A stretch of DNA of 64,000 nucleotides, from NCBI GenBank assembly GCA_023150835.1, contig JAKLKB010000019.1, positions 3,260 through 67,259 of the forward strand. The letters run 5' to 3'. Shown here piece by piece: positions 1 to 9,067 of this stretch. Every line of letters starts with the position of its first letter. Position 1 is the stretch's first letter. Source of the stretch: Myxococcota bacterium. GTDB lineage: Bacteria > Myxococcota_C > UBA6777. The position numbers and the translations under genes are program-made. A model generated the notes under the pieces. That model saw only the letters and a list, made by a program, of their open reading frames with translations. It made no database searches and was not told where the DNA came from.

Positions 1-588
1 CCGAAGGTGTTGCATCCTCAAGTGATCTTTGCAGGTTTGCACGAAGCGTTGGGAGAGATGCTCGACGAGCCGTTTGTGTTGTTTGGGAACTCGATGGGCG
101 GGGCGATGGCGCTGCGTTATGGGTTGGAGCATCCTGAGCGATTGAGGGGGTTGATCTTGTCGTCACCAGCGGGGGCGTACATGAGCGAGGAAGAGATGCG
201 CTCGTTTTTAACGCAATTTTCGATGGAGAAGAAAGAAGCGGCCAAGGCATTTGTCGAAAAGCTGTATCACCAAGTGCCGTGGTACGGGCCATTGTTGGTG
301 GCTGCGCTACGCCAACAGTTTTTGCGGCCACAGATCCAACAATTTTTTCATGCAGCTTCGCCCGATCAGTTGTTTAAGCCCGAAGAACTGGCCTCTTTGA
401 AACCTCCGACGATGCTGTTGTGGGGGGCTTCGGAGCGTTTGATGCGCCCCGAACATCTTGCGTACTTTGAGGCGCATCTGCCCGAGAGTGTGCGGTTTGA
501 GAGACCCGAACGGGTCGGCCACTGCCCCCATCTTGAGCGGCCCAAGGAGCTTGCTCGGATGATCGCGAGCTTCGTTTCTTCTTTGTGA
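1..588 (+). CDS. alpha/beta hydrolase, 5' truncated by window edge
   Basis: The reading frame is open to the first base of the window, so the true start lies upstream; about 195 residues are visible. The nucleophile elbow GNSMGG sits near visible residue 28, followed by a helical cap-like region and a C-terminal strand LLWGASERL in the position where this superfamily places its catalytic acid. That acid is usually Asp; here the aligned residue seems to be Glu. The catalytic His is in GHCPHLERP. Members are hydrolases of esters, C-C bonds or similar; the substrate cannot be told from this fragment. The next gene starts about 180 bases downstream, so no tight operon is evident. Confidence 0.85.
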   Translation, partial: PKVLHPQVIFAGLHEALGEMLDEPFVLFGNSMGGAMALRYGLEHPERLRGLILSSPAGAYMSEEEMRSFLTQFSMEKKEAAKAFVEKLYHQVPWYGPLLVAALRQQFLRPQIQQFFHAASPDQLFKPEELASLKPPTMLLWGASERLMRPEHLAYFEAHLPESVRFERPERVGHCPHLERPKELARMIASFVSSL

Positions 589-608
589 AGGGAATTCTGC
601 GGTTGGAG

Positions 609-690
609 GGTGTTGTGGGGTGCTGTCGCGTATGCCATCCAAGAACCGCGTCCCCTTGACCTCGTATCGTGCAAGGACAGAAGCTTGCTT
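609..690 (+). repeat. possible degenerate copy of dispersed repeat family 2
   Basis: This stretch shares GTGGGGTGCT and CCCCTTGACC-CGTAT, in the same order and similar spacing, with the clearer copies near 28390 and 60402. It lies between the hydrolase and the cysteine-rich lipoprotein. The match is partial and could be coincidental. Confidence 0.3.
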
Positions 691-766
691 GTGTTTTGGG
701 AGAGATCTCGGGTACGATGCGCGGATAACGAGCATCGCATCTTGATGGATAGAAAGAGAGGCCCGT

Positions 767-3013
767 ATGCAGAGAAGAATTGTGTTGTGTGTGTGGTTTC
801 GGCGAGTATCGGGAGTGTTGGCTTTGGGGATGTGGCTGTTGTTGTGGGGAGGGGTGACGAGCGGATGCCAAAAGTCCCAAAGCTGCCAAGCAGACGAAGA
901 ATGCCCTGTGGGGCAGTTTTGTAAATCGGGTGCTTGCGGCTCTTCTTGCAAGGACGACGGTGAGTGCGACAAAGCCAAAAAGGAGATCTGCAACTTGACG
1001 CGAGGAAAGTGTCAAGAAAAGAGCCAACAAACCTGCACACCTCAGGCTTCGCGCCAATGTACGGGCGGCCATGTGTATTGGTTTGATAGCTGCGGTTATC
1101 AGCAAGAAAAAGCCCAAGATTGTGCGGCAAAAGGATGCGAGAACGGCCAATGCAAAGAAGGCGATACATGCGGGAACGGCGCTTGTGAGCCGGGCAAAGA
1201 AGATTGCACGACTTGCCCCCAAGATTGCGGCTGCAAGAGCGATGAAAAGTGCAGCAATGGTGTTTGTGAGAAGTTAAATACTTGTGGAAACGGTGCTTGC
1301 GAAAAGGACAAGGGCGAAGACTGTGCGAAATGCCCGGGAGATTGTGCTTGTCCGAGCGGTATGTTGTGCGATAGCGGCCAGTGTCAAAAGCAAGAATCTT
1401 GCGGCAACGGCAAGTGCGAGAGCGATCAAAAAGAAAACTGTTTGAGTTGTCCGAGCGATTGCCCTTGTGGTGCGGGTGAGATCTGTGATCCAAGCCTTGC
1501 CCGATGCCGTCAGTCTTGTGGGGACAACGTCTGCGATACCAAGGCGGGTGAAGATTGCACCAATTGTCCGAGTGATTGTGCTTGTGCGACAGGCCAACGT
1601 TGCAGTCAAGGCCGTTGTGAGCGGACGTGTGGGAATGGCCGTTGTGAGACCTCTTATGGGGAGGATTGCACGTCTTGTCCGCAAGATTGTCTGTGCCAAG
1701 CGGATCAAGCTTGCAAAGACGGAAAGTGCGGTGGAGACTGTGGGAACGGCACTTGCCAAGCCGACAAAGGTGAGAACTGTTCGACGTGTGCAGCGGATTG
1801 CGCGTGTGGTTCGGACAAATACTGCGAAAGCGGCCAATGCCTCGATTGGTGCGGAAACCGTGTGTGTGATGCGAGCCGCAGCGAAAACTGTGACAACTGC
1901 CCCAAAGACTGTGCTTGTTCGAGTGGATCGGTTTGCAAAAGTGGCCAATGCACAGCGCTTTGCGGTGATGGAACGTGCGATGCTGCGGCAGGCGAAAATT
2001 GTGGGACGTGCCCGAAAGACTGTGCTTGCCAAAACAACGAAAGCTGCATCAGCGGAAAGTGTACTTGCGTCCCAAACTGCAAAGACAAAGATTGCGGAAG
2101 TGACGGATGTGGAGGCTCTTGTGGCTCTTGTCTGGGCACAAAAAATATCTGTGACAACGGAAAGTGCAAGTGCAACGACACCTGTCAAGTGGACCAAAAA
2201 CAATGCGTCGGGGCGAACAACTACGAAAGCTGCCAGCAAGACGCCAGCGGTTGTTTGCAATGGAAGCGCTTTGAATGTCCGCCCAATCGGGTTTGTCAGA
2301 ATGGCTCTTGTTGCGAGGCATCCTGCGGAAACCGCAAGTGCGGTCCCGATGGCTGCGGAGGCGAGTGTGGGCAATGTTCGACGCGCTCGACGTGCAACAA
2401 CGGAAACTGCGATTGTAAACACGAATGCCCCACCAAAGGCGTCGGTGCGTGCGATGGGACGGGGGCTTACAAAGAATGCTTGGAAGATTTTAGTGGCTGC
2501 CGCTATTGGTCGCCTGTGCGAAACTGCGCGCAAGGACAAGTGTGTGCAAGCGGCGCGTGTTGCTCACCGAACTGTACCAACAAAGAATGTGGAACAGACG
2601 GATGCACCGGCAACTGCGGAAACTGCGGTGGTGGCTGTATTGGGAACTTGTGTGCGCGAACGCTGCAAGTGACGGTGGTCGATATCAATTCGGACAACTG
2701 CAACGACGATTTTTGGCCTGTTTCTGGAAAACCCGATCCCTATATCGTGTTGATCTTGGGAAGCGGCAAAGAGTACAAAAGCTCCGAAAAAAGCGACAGC
2801 AAGGGAACCGTCACGTTCAATTGGACGGTGACGAACTTGGATCCGCTGGAATTAAAGAACGCAAAGCTGGAGGCGTGGGATTCCGATGGTGGTTTGCGTG
2901 GGGACGATGATCTGTGCGGTCGTTGGACAGCGGATCTATCGAGTCCGGGCACACGCACGCTGACGGATTCGGGCAATCGCAATGTCAAGATCACAGTGAT
3001 CATCACGAAGTAA
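767..3013 (+). CDS. cysteine-rich CGNG-repeat lipoprotein with C-terminal C2-like domain
   Basis: 748 residues starting at an ATG behind GAGAGG. A hydrophobic N-terminal segment ends in TSGC (Cys34), a degenerate lipobox, so an exported lipoprotein is likely. Residues about 120-430 carry eight units of the form CGNGxC-(6-8)-GEDCxxCPxDCxC followed by a CxxGxC element; residues about 435-620 carry three CGxDGCGGxCGxC units. The final 120 residues are cysteine-poor and resemble a C2-type beta sandwich (LQVTVVDI, KPDPYIVL, AWDSD), which in C2 domains often binds calcium. Such repeats are common in exported Myxococcota proteins, but no function is known. It lies 13 bases upstream of a membrane metallopeptidase gene and may be cotranscribed with it. 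Confidence 0.85.
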   Translation: MQRRIVLCVWFRRVSGVLALGMWLLLWGGVTSGCQKSQSCQADEECPVGQFCKSGACGSSCKDDGECDKAKKEICNLTRGKCQEKSQQTCTPQASRQCTGGHVYWFDSCGYQQEKAQDCAAKGCENGQCKEGDTCGNGACEPGKEDCTTCPQDCGCKSDEKCSNGVCEKLNTCGNGACEKDKGEDCAKCPGDCACPSGMLCDSGQCQKQESCGNGKCESDQKENCLSCPSDCPCGAGEICDPSLARCRQSCGDNVCDTKAGEDCTNCPSDCACATGQRCSQGRCERTCGNGRCETSYGEDCTSCPQDCLCQADQACKDGKCGGDCGNGTCQADKGENCSTCAADCACGSDKYCESGQCLDWCGNRVCDASRSENCDNCPKDCACSSGSVCKSGQCTALCGDGTCDAAAGENCGTCPKDCACQNNESCISGKCTCVPNCKDKDCGSDGCGGSCGSCLGTKNICDNGKCKCNDTCQVDQKQCVGANNYESCQQDASGCLQWKRFECPPNRVCQNGSCCEASCGNRKCGPDGCGGECGQCSTRSTCNNGNCDCKHECPTKGVGACDGTGAYKECLEDFSGCRYWSPVRNCAQGQVCASGACCSPNCTNKECGTDGCTGNCGNCGGGCIGNLCARTLQVTVVDINSDNCNDDFWPVSGKPDPYIVLILGSGKEYKSSEKSDSKGTVTFNWTVTNLDPLELKNAKLEAWDSDGGLRGDDDLCGRWTADLSSPGTRTLTDSGNRNVKITVIITK

Positions 3014-3026
3014 GAAAGGGCCGAAG

Positions 3027-3680
3027 ATGACGGGTTGGTGGTGGTTGTTATGGGTGCTTGGTTACGGTGTGGTGATCTTCTTTTTGTGGCACACCCCTGT
3101 GCTGTACCCGTTCAAGCTGATTACGATCTACGTTCATGAGGCTGCGCATGCGTTGGCGGGATGGCTAACGGGCGCAACGGTCGATGGGATCGAGGTGAAC
3201 GCCGACCAAGGCGGAGTGACGCACCTACGGGGAGGATCGATGTGGTTGATCTTGCCTGCGGGTTATTTGGGATCATCGTTTTTTGGTGCGGCGTTGATCT
3301 TGATGGGGAGCCAACCTGCGCTGGCCAAGATCACGTCGGTGTTGTTGGGGGCGACGATGTTGATCTTGTTGTATTGGTCGAGCAATTGGCTGACACGGGG
3401 GTTGACGTTGTTGTTTGTGGGCTTGATCGGCGTGCTGTGGTGGCTGCAAGAGGGAGCTTTTCTACCCCATTTTGTGTTGTTTGTGGGGACGATGAGCGCG
3501 TTGTATGCGGTGTATGATATCTTTGACGACACGATCCGCCGAACCGTCAAGCAGTCGGATGCTTACAAGATGTCGGAGATGACGGGGATTCCATCGATCG
3601 TGTGGGGCGTGTTGTGGATGTTGTTTTCGATGGCTCTGTTGGCGGGCGTTTTGTATCTTGGGATACGGCTGCGCGGTTGA
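3027..3680 (+). CDS. M50-type (M50B-like) membrane zinc metallopeptidase
   Basis: 217 residues, ATG start behind GAAAGGG, 13 bases after the preceding lipoprotein stop. HEAAH (residues 37-41) lies in a transmembrane segment, followed by LPAGYLGSSFFGAAL; this is the pattern of the M50B-like family, which are predicted intramembrane metalloproteases. Several further hydrophobic segments are present. The usual second-domain LDG/NPDG zinc ligand is not obvious, as is normal for this subfamily. The substrate is unknown; the adjacent cysteine-rich lipoprotein is only a positional candidate. Confidence 0.8.
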   Translation: MTGWWWLLWVLGYGVVIFFLWHTPVLYPFKLITIYVHEAAHALAGWLTGATVDGIEVNADQGGVTHLRGGSMWLILPAGYLGSSFFGAALILMGSQPALAKITSVLLGATMLILLYWSSNWLTRGLTLLFVGLIGVLWWLQEGAFLPHFVLFVGTMSALYAVYDIFDDTIRRTVKQSDAYKMSEMTGIPSIVWGVLWMLFSMALLAGVLYLGIRLRG

Positions 3681-3871
3681 GAAGACGAACACGAACAGAG
3701 AGCGACAAGCTGTGAGGGGAGGCGAAATGCTCGGTTGTGCGGCGGAGAGAACGAAAACGAACAACCGAAGCGAAGGCGAGAGAAGGCTTGCGTGCGGGAA
3801 GGATTTCTTTATAATGCGGCGATGTGATGTTGCACCGTGTATAGAGCCGATCGGCTTGCGGGAGGAATAGG

Positions 3872-5080
3872 ATGCCAGTTTTTGCATGGGAAGGTCGTGG
3901 CCCCTCGGGGGATATCAAACGCGGCGAGATGGAAGCCAAGGCCCTCAACGATGTCCAAGCGCGTTTGCGCGTCATGGGGATCAGCAGCCCAAAGATCAAG
4001 AAGAAAGGCATCAGCATTGAGATCAAGATGCCGGAGATCTTTTCGAGCGTGTCGATCAAGGAACTGGTGATCTTTACGCGTCAGTTTGCAACGATGATCG
4101 ATGCGGGTCTTCCGTTGGTTCAGTGCATGGATATCCTCTCCTCTCAAAATACCAACCCGTTTTTCAAACGGGTGTTGCTGCAAATCAAAGGGGATATCGA
4201 GAGCGGCTCGACGTTTGCGGACTCGCTCAAAAAGCACCCGAAGGTGTTCGATGCGTTGTTTGTAAACCTCGTAGCTGCGGGCGAGATCGGGGGTGTGTTG
4301 GATACGATCTTGAACCGATTGGCGGTGTTCATCGAAAAGAACATGAAGGTGATCAAGAAAGTCAAAGGAGCGATGGTGTATCCTTTGGCGATCATCGGGG
4401 TCATGATCTTGTCTGTGACGGTCATGATGATCTGGGTTATTCCGACGTTCAAAAGTATGTTCGCGAGTATGGGCGGGCAGCTACCGTGGATGACCCAACA
4501 AGTGATCTATTTGAGTGAATTTTTTCAAAAATACATCATTCATATCATCGCGGTGTTTGCGGGGTTGGTGTGGTTGTTTCGGTGGTTTTACAACTCTGAT
4601 TGGGGCCGCAACCTATGGGACCGAAGTTTGCTGTGGATGCCGTTGATCGGGCCGGTGGTGCGAAAGTCTGCCGTTGCGCGTTTTACGCGAACCTTGAGCA
4701 CCATGATATCTTCGGGGGTTCCGCTGTTGGATGCGTTGGATATCGTCGCGAAAGCCTCGGGGAACCGCAAGATCGAGTCGTCGATTTATTACGTTCGCGA
4801 CAAGATCTCCGAAGGTCAAAACATGGTCGGTCCTCTGGATGACACCAAAGTCTTTCCGTCGATGGTGGTACAAATGATCGGCGTTGGCGAAGCAACGGGG
4901 GCTTTGGACGTCATGCTTGCCAAGATCGCGGACTTTTACGAAGAAGAAGTGGACGATGCTGTCGGTGCGATGACGCAGATGATGGAACCGTTGATGTTGG
5001 TGTTTGTTGCGGTGATCTTGGGGGGGATGTTGATCGCGATGTATATGCCGATCTTTTCGCTTGCTGGCAACATCAAGTGA
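3872..5080 (+). CDS. pilC: type IV pilus inner-membrane platform protein PilC
   Basis: 402 residues, ATG start behind GGGAGGAAT. It begins with the MPVFAWEG pattern typical of PilC/GspF proteins and has two GspF (T2SSF) domains, at about residues 65-190 and 268-392, separated by transmembrane segments, with a last membrane segment near residue 380. PilC is the inner-membrane core on which the extension and retraction ATPases act. In Myxococcus the order is pilB-pilT-pilC-pilS-pilR-pilA; here pilC begins the block and neither ATPase gene is directly upstream, so pilB and pilT must be elsewhere. It is followed by pilS after 32 bases, consistent with an operon. Confidence 0.95.
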   Translation: MPVFAWEGRGPSGDIKRGEMEAKALNDVQARLRVMGISSPKIKKKGISIEIKMPEIFSSVSIKELVIFTRQFATMIDAGLPLVQCMDILSSQNTNPFFKRVLLQIKGDIESGSTFADSLKKHPKVFDALFVNLVAAGEIGGVLDTILNRLAVFIEKNMKVIKKVKGAMVYPLAIIGVMILSVTVMMIWVIPTFKSMFASMGGQLPWMTQQVIYLSEFFQKYIIHIIAVFAGLVWLFRWFYNSDWGRNLWDRSLLWMPLIGPVVRKSAVARFTRTLSTMISSGVPLLDALDIVAKASGNRKIESSIYYVRDKISEGQNMVGPLDDTKVFPSMVVQMIGVGEATGALDVMLAKIADFYEEEVDDAVGAMTQMMEPLMLVFVAVILGGMLIAMYMPIFSLAGNIK

Positions 5081-5112
5081 ACCGTTGGCCGACGCAGAAA
5101 GGTGGCTGAGCG

Positions 5113-6939
5113 TTGCGTTCTCCGTCTTCTCCGAGCATACCTTTTCTTCCTGCTGTGGTCCAACGGACTTCTTCTTCGCAGATCCTTGGTTTTGAAAAAC
5201 GTCTTTTGTGGGCGATGGGGACACGGTTGGCGATGGGGACCCTTTTGATGGGCGCGACCGTAGCGTACCAACTCCGCCGCAATGTGCATGAAGCCTATCC
5301 TGCGGAAAACGCCGTTTTTTGGTTGGTGGGTGCCATCTATGTGCTGACGTTGCTGTATAGTTTTTTGTTGCCGCGTTTATCGGAGTTTCGACATCTGCAT
5401 GGGTTTGCGTGGATTCAAAGCGCGGTGGATGTGCTGCTGGTTACGTTGTTGGTGTTGGCAACGGGATACCAAGAGTCGCTGTTTTTGTTTGCGTATTTGT
5501 TGATCATCATCGAAGCAGCGGCGCTGTTGTCTCGGCGGTATGCTTTTTTGTTTGCTGCGATCTGCCAAGTCACGTTATTGGGTTTGTTGAGCGCGAGTTT
5601 ACTTGGGTGGACGCGGTGGTTGGGTTTTTTACGGCAACCAGCATCTCTGGAACTTTATGATTTTTTGTATGTTTTTTTGGTTTATGGCTCTGCTTTTTTT
5701 TTGGTTGCGTTGTTATCGAGCCATTTGGCGGAGCTTTTGCGATCGAGCGGCGAGCTGATTCAAGAAAAGCAAAGCCATATCGAGGCATTGTTGACGCAGC
5801 ATGACGATCTACGGACGTTGCATCGTGATATCGTGATGAGCCTGAGTTCGGGGTTGGTGACGACGGATGATTTGGGCCGAGTGCAGTTTTTAAACCCTGT
5901 GGCATGGGATATCTTGGGTTTGCAGGCCGAACGGACGGGTCCGATCCAGATCGAAGAGTTGTTGTCGGGTTTGCCTTGGCGCGCCATTCAGTCCAACGAA
6001 CACCAAGGTTCGCGTTTGGAGATATTGTACGATCGAGAAGACGGCCAACAACGCGTGTTGGGGGTATCATGTTCTCCGTTGCGTGATCGCGAAGAGCGTC
6101 GCGTAGGTTGGCTGATCTTGTTTCAGGATTTGACGCCGATTAAAAAGATGGAAGAAAGCGCTCGGCGCAACGAGAGGTTGGCGGCGATCGGTGAATTAGC
6201 AGCGGGTTTGGCCCACGAGATCCGCAACCCGCTCGCATCGCTTTCGGGGGCGGTTCAAATGCTGCAAGAGGCTGTCGATACCCAGCCCGAAGATCGGTTG
6301 CTTATGGAGATTGCTGTGCGTGAAACCGAACGACTCAACCATCTATTAAGTGACTTTTTGTCGTACGCACGCCCAAAAGAAGCGCAGATCGGCCAACACG
6401 AGCTTGGCGGGTTGTTGCAAGGGATGGTGTACTTATTCAAGCAAGACGAGCGGTTCCAAGATGTGCGTGTTGTCCTTGACTGCCCCGAGAACTGTTCGAT
6501 CGCGTTCGATCCACAGCTTTTTGAACAAGCGATGTGGAATCTTTTGATCAACGCGGCTCAAGCAACTCTCCACAAAAAAGGTGTCGTGTCGATCCATGTT
6601 TCCCCTGATCCCACAGGCGTGCAGATCGACGTTGTGGACAATGGGGTGGGGATCGCTCCTGAGATCCAAAAACGCTTGTTCGATCCGTTTTTTTCGACAA
6701 AAGCGGGCGGGACAGGTTTGGGCTTGGCGGTTGTTCAGCGCATCGTTGCTGCGCATCATGGGCGCATTGAGGTGTTTTGCCCCAACGAAGGAGGAGCGTG
6801 TTTTCGGCTGTTTTTTCCGTTTCATCAGCCCCGCAACGTTGCCAACGAACGGACTCGCCTTGCCTCGCCTCAGGCAGAAAACGACAGCCGACACAAGGAG
6901 ACACTTCCGTACCGAACACCTCGGGAGGGATCCGCATGA
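5113..6939 (+). CDS. pilS: sensor histidine kinase PilS
   Basis: 608 residues. The best start is TTG at 5113 behind AAAGGTGG. The N-terminal ~200 residues contain about six hydrophobic segments, as in PilS, where they sense the pilin pool in the membrane. A PAS domain lies at about 235-335, a HisKA domain with AHEIRNPLASL (phospho-acceptor His368) at about 355-425, and a HATPase domain at about 465-570 with the N box, DNGVGI and GTGLGL. The C-terminal tail of about 35 residues is basic and low in hydrophobicity. It phosphorylates PilR; its stop overlaps the pilR start as ATGA, so the two are translationally coupled. Confidence 0.93.
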   Translation: MRSPSSPSIPFLPAVVQRTSSSQILGFEKRLLWAMGTRLAMGTLLMGATVAYQLRRNVHEAYPAENAVFWLVGAIYVLTLLYSFLLPRLSEFRHLHGFAWIQSAVDVLLVTLLVLATGYQESLFLFAYLLIIIEAAALLSRRYAFLFAAICQVTLLGLLSASLLGWTRWLGFLRQPASLELYDFLYVFLVYGSAFFLVALLSSHLAELLRSSGELIQEKQSHIEALLTQHDDLRTLHRDIVMSLSSGLVTTDDLGRVQFLNPVAWDILGLQAERTGPIQIEELLSGLPWRAIQSNEHQGSRLEILYDREDGQQRVLGVSCSPLRDREERRVGWLILFQDLTPIKKMEESARRNERLAAIGELAAGLAHEIRNPLASLSGAVQMLQEAVDTQPEDRLLMEIAVRETERLNHLLSDFLSYARPKEAQIGQHELGGLLQGMVYLFKQDERFQDVRVVLDCPENCSIAFDPQLFEQAMWNLLINAAQATLHKKGVVSIHVSPDPTGVQIDVVDNGVGIAPEIQKRLFDPFFSTKAGGTGLGLAVVQRIVAAHHGRIEVFCPNEGGACFRLFFPFHQPRNVANERTRLASPQAENDSRHKETLPYRTPREGSA

Positions 6940-8336
6940 AGCGTGTATTGGTGGTCGATGATGAACCCTCGATGCGAGAGGTTCTCTCGTTGTTGATGCG
7001 TCGAGCGGGATGTTCTGTTGAGGCGGCTTCGGATGGAGCCGAAGCCATCGCGTGGTTGGAACGAGAAGAATTTGATGTGGTGTTTACTGATCTGAAAATG
7101 CCCGGACAAATCGATGGCATCGGTGTTTTGCGGCATGTTCGTTCGGTTTCTACGTCCACCCAAGTGATCGTCTTGACGGCCTTTGCTACCGCCGAAACGG
7201 CCATCGAAGCCATGCGCCTCGGAGCGTACGACTACGTTCAAAAACCTTTTAAAAATAAAGAGATCGAAGCCGTCTTAGAAAAGTCCTTGGAGAAGCGAGC
7301 GTTGCTCCAAGAGAATCGCCTTTTGCGCTACGAACTGCACGAGCGCTATCAGTTTGGAAACCTTGTCGGCAAAAGTTTGCCCATGCAGTCGGTCTTTGAG
7401 ATGATGCGCAAGGTGATCGACACCAAAGTTAACGTCTTGATCTTGGGGGAGTCTGGGACAGGAAAAGAGCTTGTGGCGCGTGCGCTTCACTACAACAGCC
7501 AACGCAAAGAACGCCCTTTTGTTGCGATCAACTGCGGTGCGATCCCTGAAAATTTGCTTGAAAGCGAGTTGTTTGGCCATGCCAAAGGAGCTTTTACGGG
7601 CGCAGATCGCGACAAGATCGGTCTTTTTCAGTTGGCCGATGGTGGTACGTTGTTTCTTGATGAGATCGGCGAGATGCCGCTGTCCCTCCAAGTTAAACTG
7701 CTGCGGGTTCTCCAAGATCGTTGTTTGCGCCCGCTTGGAGGCCAAAAAGATATCTCCTTGGATGTGCGCTTGATCGCCGCCACCAACCGTCCGCTCAAAG
7801 AAGAAGTTCGTCAAGGACGTTTTCGTGAGGACTTGTTTTTCCGACTCAATGTGGTGTCTATTCAGATGCCCGCATTGCGCGATCGTACGGACGATATCCC
7901 TTTGCTTGCGACTGCTTTCTTGAATCGAGCGGCGCAAGAGTTGCAGCGGCCTGTTCGCTCCATTTCTCGTGAGGCGATGGAGATCCTGCTTCGTTATGCG
8001 TATCCCGGCAACGTGCGCGAGCTTCAGAACATCATCGAACGTGCGGTCTTGCTTGCCAACGCGACAGAGGTCTTGCCCGAAGACTTGATCCATTTGTCCG
8101 AACATCCTAAACCCCAACACAAGGCAACACCCCTTATCGTCTCAAAGTTGCCAACAGAGGGATTGGAGGTGTACCTTGCTTCGGTTGAGCGAGATATCTT
8201 GCTCGAAGCGTTGCGCCAAGCGGGTGGTGTGCGAACAGATGCCGCGAAATTGTTACAGATTTCCTTTCGCTCCTTGCGTTATCGCCTGAGCAAGTTGGAC
8301 ATTGAAGGCGACGCAGAAGAAAACAAGACGGTCTGA
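6936..8336 (+). CDS. pilR: sigma-54-dependent response regulator PilR
   Basis: 466 residues. The ATG at 6936 overlaps the pilS stop (ATGA) and has GGGAGGG upstream; an in-frame extension to 6777 lies inside pilS and lacks any REC homology. Receiver domain at 1-120 with Asp52 as phosphorylation site, AAA+ sigma-54 interaction domain at about 140-380 with Walker A GESGTGKE and the GAFTGA loop, and a Fis-type helix-turn-helix at the C terminus (DAAKLLQISFRSLRYRL). The GAFTGA loop shows that it activates sigma-54 promoters. The matching -24/-12 promoter is found upstream of the pilin gene at 11100-11756. Confidence 0.95.
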   Translation: MKRVLVVDDEPSMREVLSLLMRRAGCSVEAASDGAEAIAWLEREEFDVVFTDLKMPGQIDGIGVLRHVRSVSTSTQVIVLTAFATAETAIEAMRLGAYDYVQKPFKNKEIEAVLEKSLEKRALLQENRLLRYELHERYQFGNLVGKSLPMQSVFEMMRKVIDTKVNVLILGESGTGKELVARALHYNSQRKERPFVAINCGAIPENLLESELFGHAKGAFTGADRDKIGLFQLADGGTLFLDEIGEMPLSLQVKLLRVLQDRCLRPLGGQKDISLDVRLIAATNRPLKEEVRQGRFREDLFFRLNVVSIQMPALRDRTDDIPLLATAFLNRAAQELQRPVRSISREAMEILLRYAYPGNVRELQNIIERAVLLANATEVLPEDLIHLSEHPKPQHKATPLIVSKLPTEGLEVYLASVERDILLEALRQAGGVRTDAAKLLQISFRSLRYRLSKLDIEGDAEENKTV

Positions 8337-8364
8337 GAGACCACACGAAAAAGGAGAGTTCGTC

Positions 8365-8994
8365 GTGAAAAAACAACCCCACCCCCGATCTGGCGGGTTT
8401 ACGCTGGTCGAAGTGATGATAGTCGTGGTGATCGTTGGTATTTTGGCGGCAGTCGCCGTTCCGTCTTATCGAAAATATGTCTTGTGGTCCCGCGCCCAAG
8501 AGCCCATCACTTTGCTCCCCCAGATCCGCTTGAAAGAAGAGATGTACTTCCAAGACAACAACCGATTCTTGTCGGCAGCAGCTTATCCTCGCGGGACAGG
8601 CGTTGTCTTCCAAGGCGACCCACAGCCGTGGGTTGATCCAAGCACACACACAAGCCAAGGCGTTCGCAACTGGTCTGTTCTTCAGTTTCAACCCGCCACG
8701 CGTTCCGTCTATTTTCGTTATTGGGTCAAGCGTGTGCGTGTCGCTCCCGGAGGCCCTATCACCGCAGAGGTCGAACCCAGCGGAACCACGATCCAGCCAA
8801 CGGGGGGCGATGGAAGCACATGCGGGGGGATGATCCGCGAAACTTTTTTTGATGTGACTGCCGAAACCTTCGTTGCCTGCGCGGATGGTTCGCTCAAAAC
8901 AGGCGTTTGTACCCCCACAGGGGCGTCTTGCAAGATGCGTTTTGGGATATCGGGCGTTATCGGCCAAGGAAAGGTCCACTATTCTTTGGATTGA
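8365..8994 (+). CDS. type IV pilin-like protein (PilA-type)
   Basis: 209 residues. A GTG at 8365 with AAGGAG upstream gives an 11-residue leader ending SGG before FTLVEVMI, the classic prepilin peptidase site with Glu at mature position 5; a longer in-frame start at 8302 lies inside pilR and would spoil the leader. The hydrophobic N-terminal helix is followed by a divergent head domain with several cysteines near the C terminus. It follows pilR by 28 bases, the place of pilA in the Myxococcus cluster, but its head domain is unlike the two pilins at 10109-11756. It may be a major pilin, a minor pilin or a specialised paralogue. Confidence 0.88.
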   Translation: MKKQPHPRSGGFTLVEVMIVVVIVGILAAVAVPSYRKYVLWSRAQEPITLLPQIRLKEEMYFQDNNRFLSAAAYPRGTGVVFQGDPQPWVDPSTHTSQGVRNWSVLQFQPATRSVYFRYWVKRVRVAPGGPITAEVEPSGTTIQPTGGDGSTCGGMIRETFFDVTAETFVACADGSLKTGVCTPTGASCKMRFGISGVIGQGKVHYSLD

Positions 8995-9067
8995 GGGGGG
9001 CTTGGTCTTTGTTTCTGCCGACGAGATGGATCGCGTACAAACGCCGTCATGCGAGGTTGCGGAATGC

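Noticed and set aside
1274-2539. 421-codon antisense frame inside the CGNG-repeat gene
   Set aside because: The repeated TGT/TGC-rich coding strand leaves the opposite frames open; the peptide is low-complexity and has no ribosome site.
3658-3870. Small gene between the M50 peptidase and pilC
   Set aside because: Low-complexity, charged, begins inside the peptidase gene and lacks a ribosome site.
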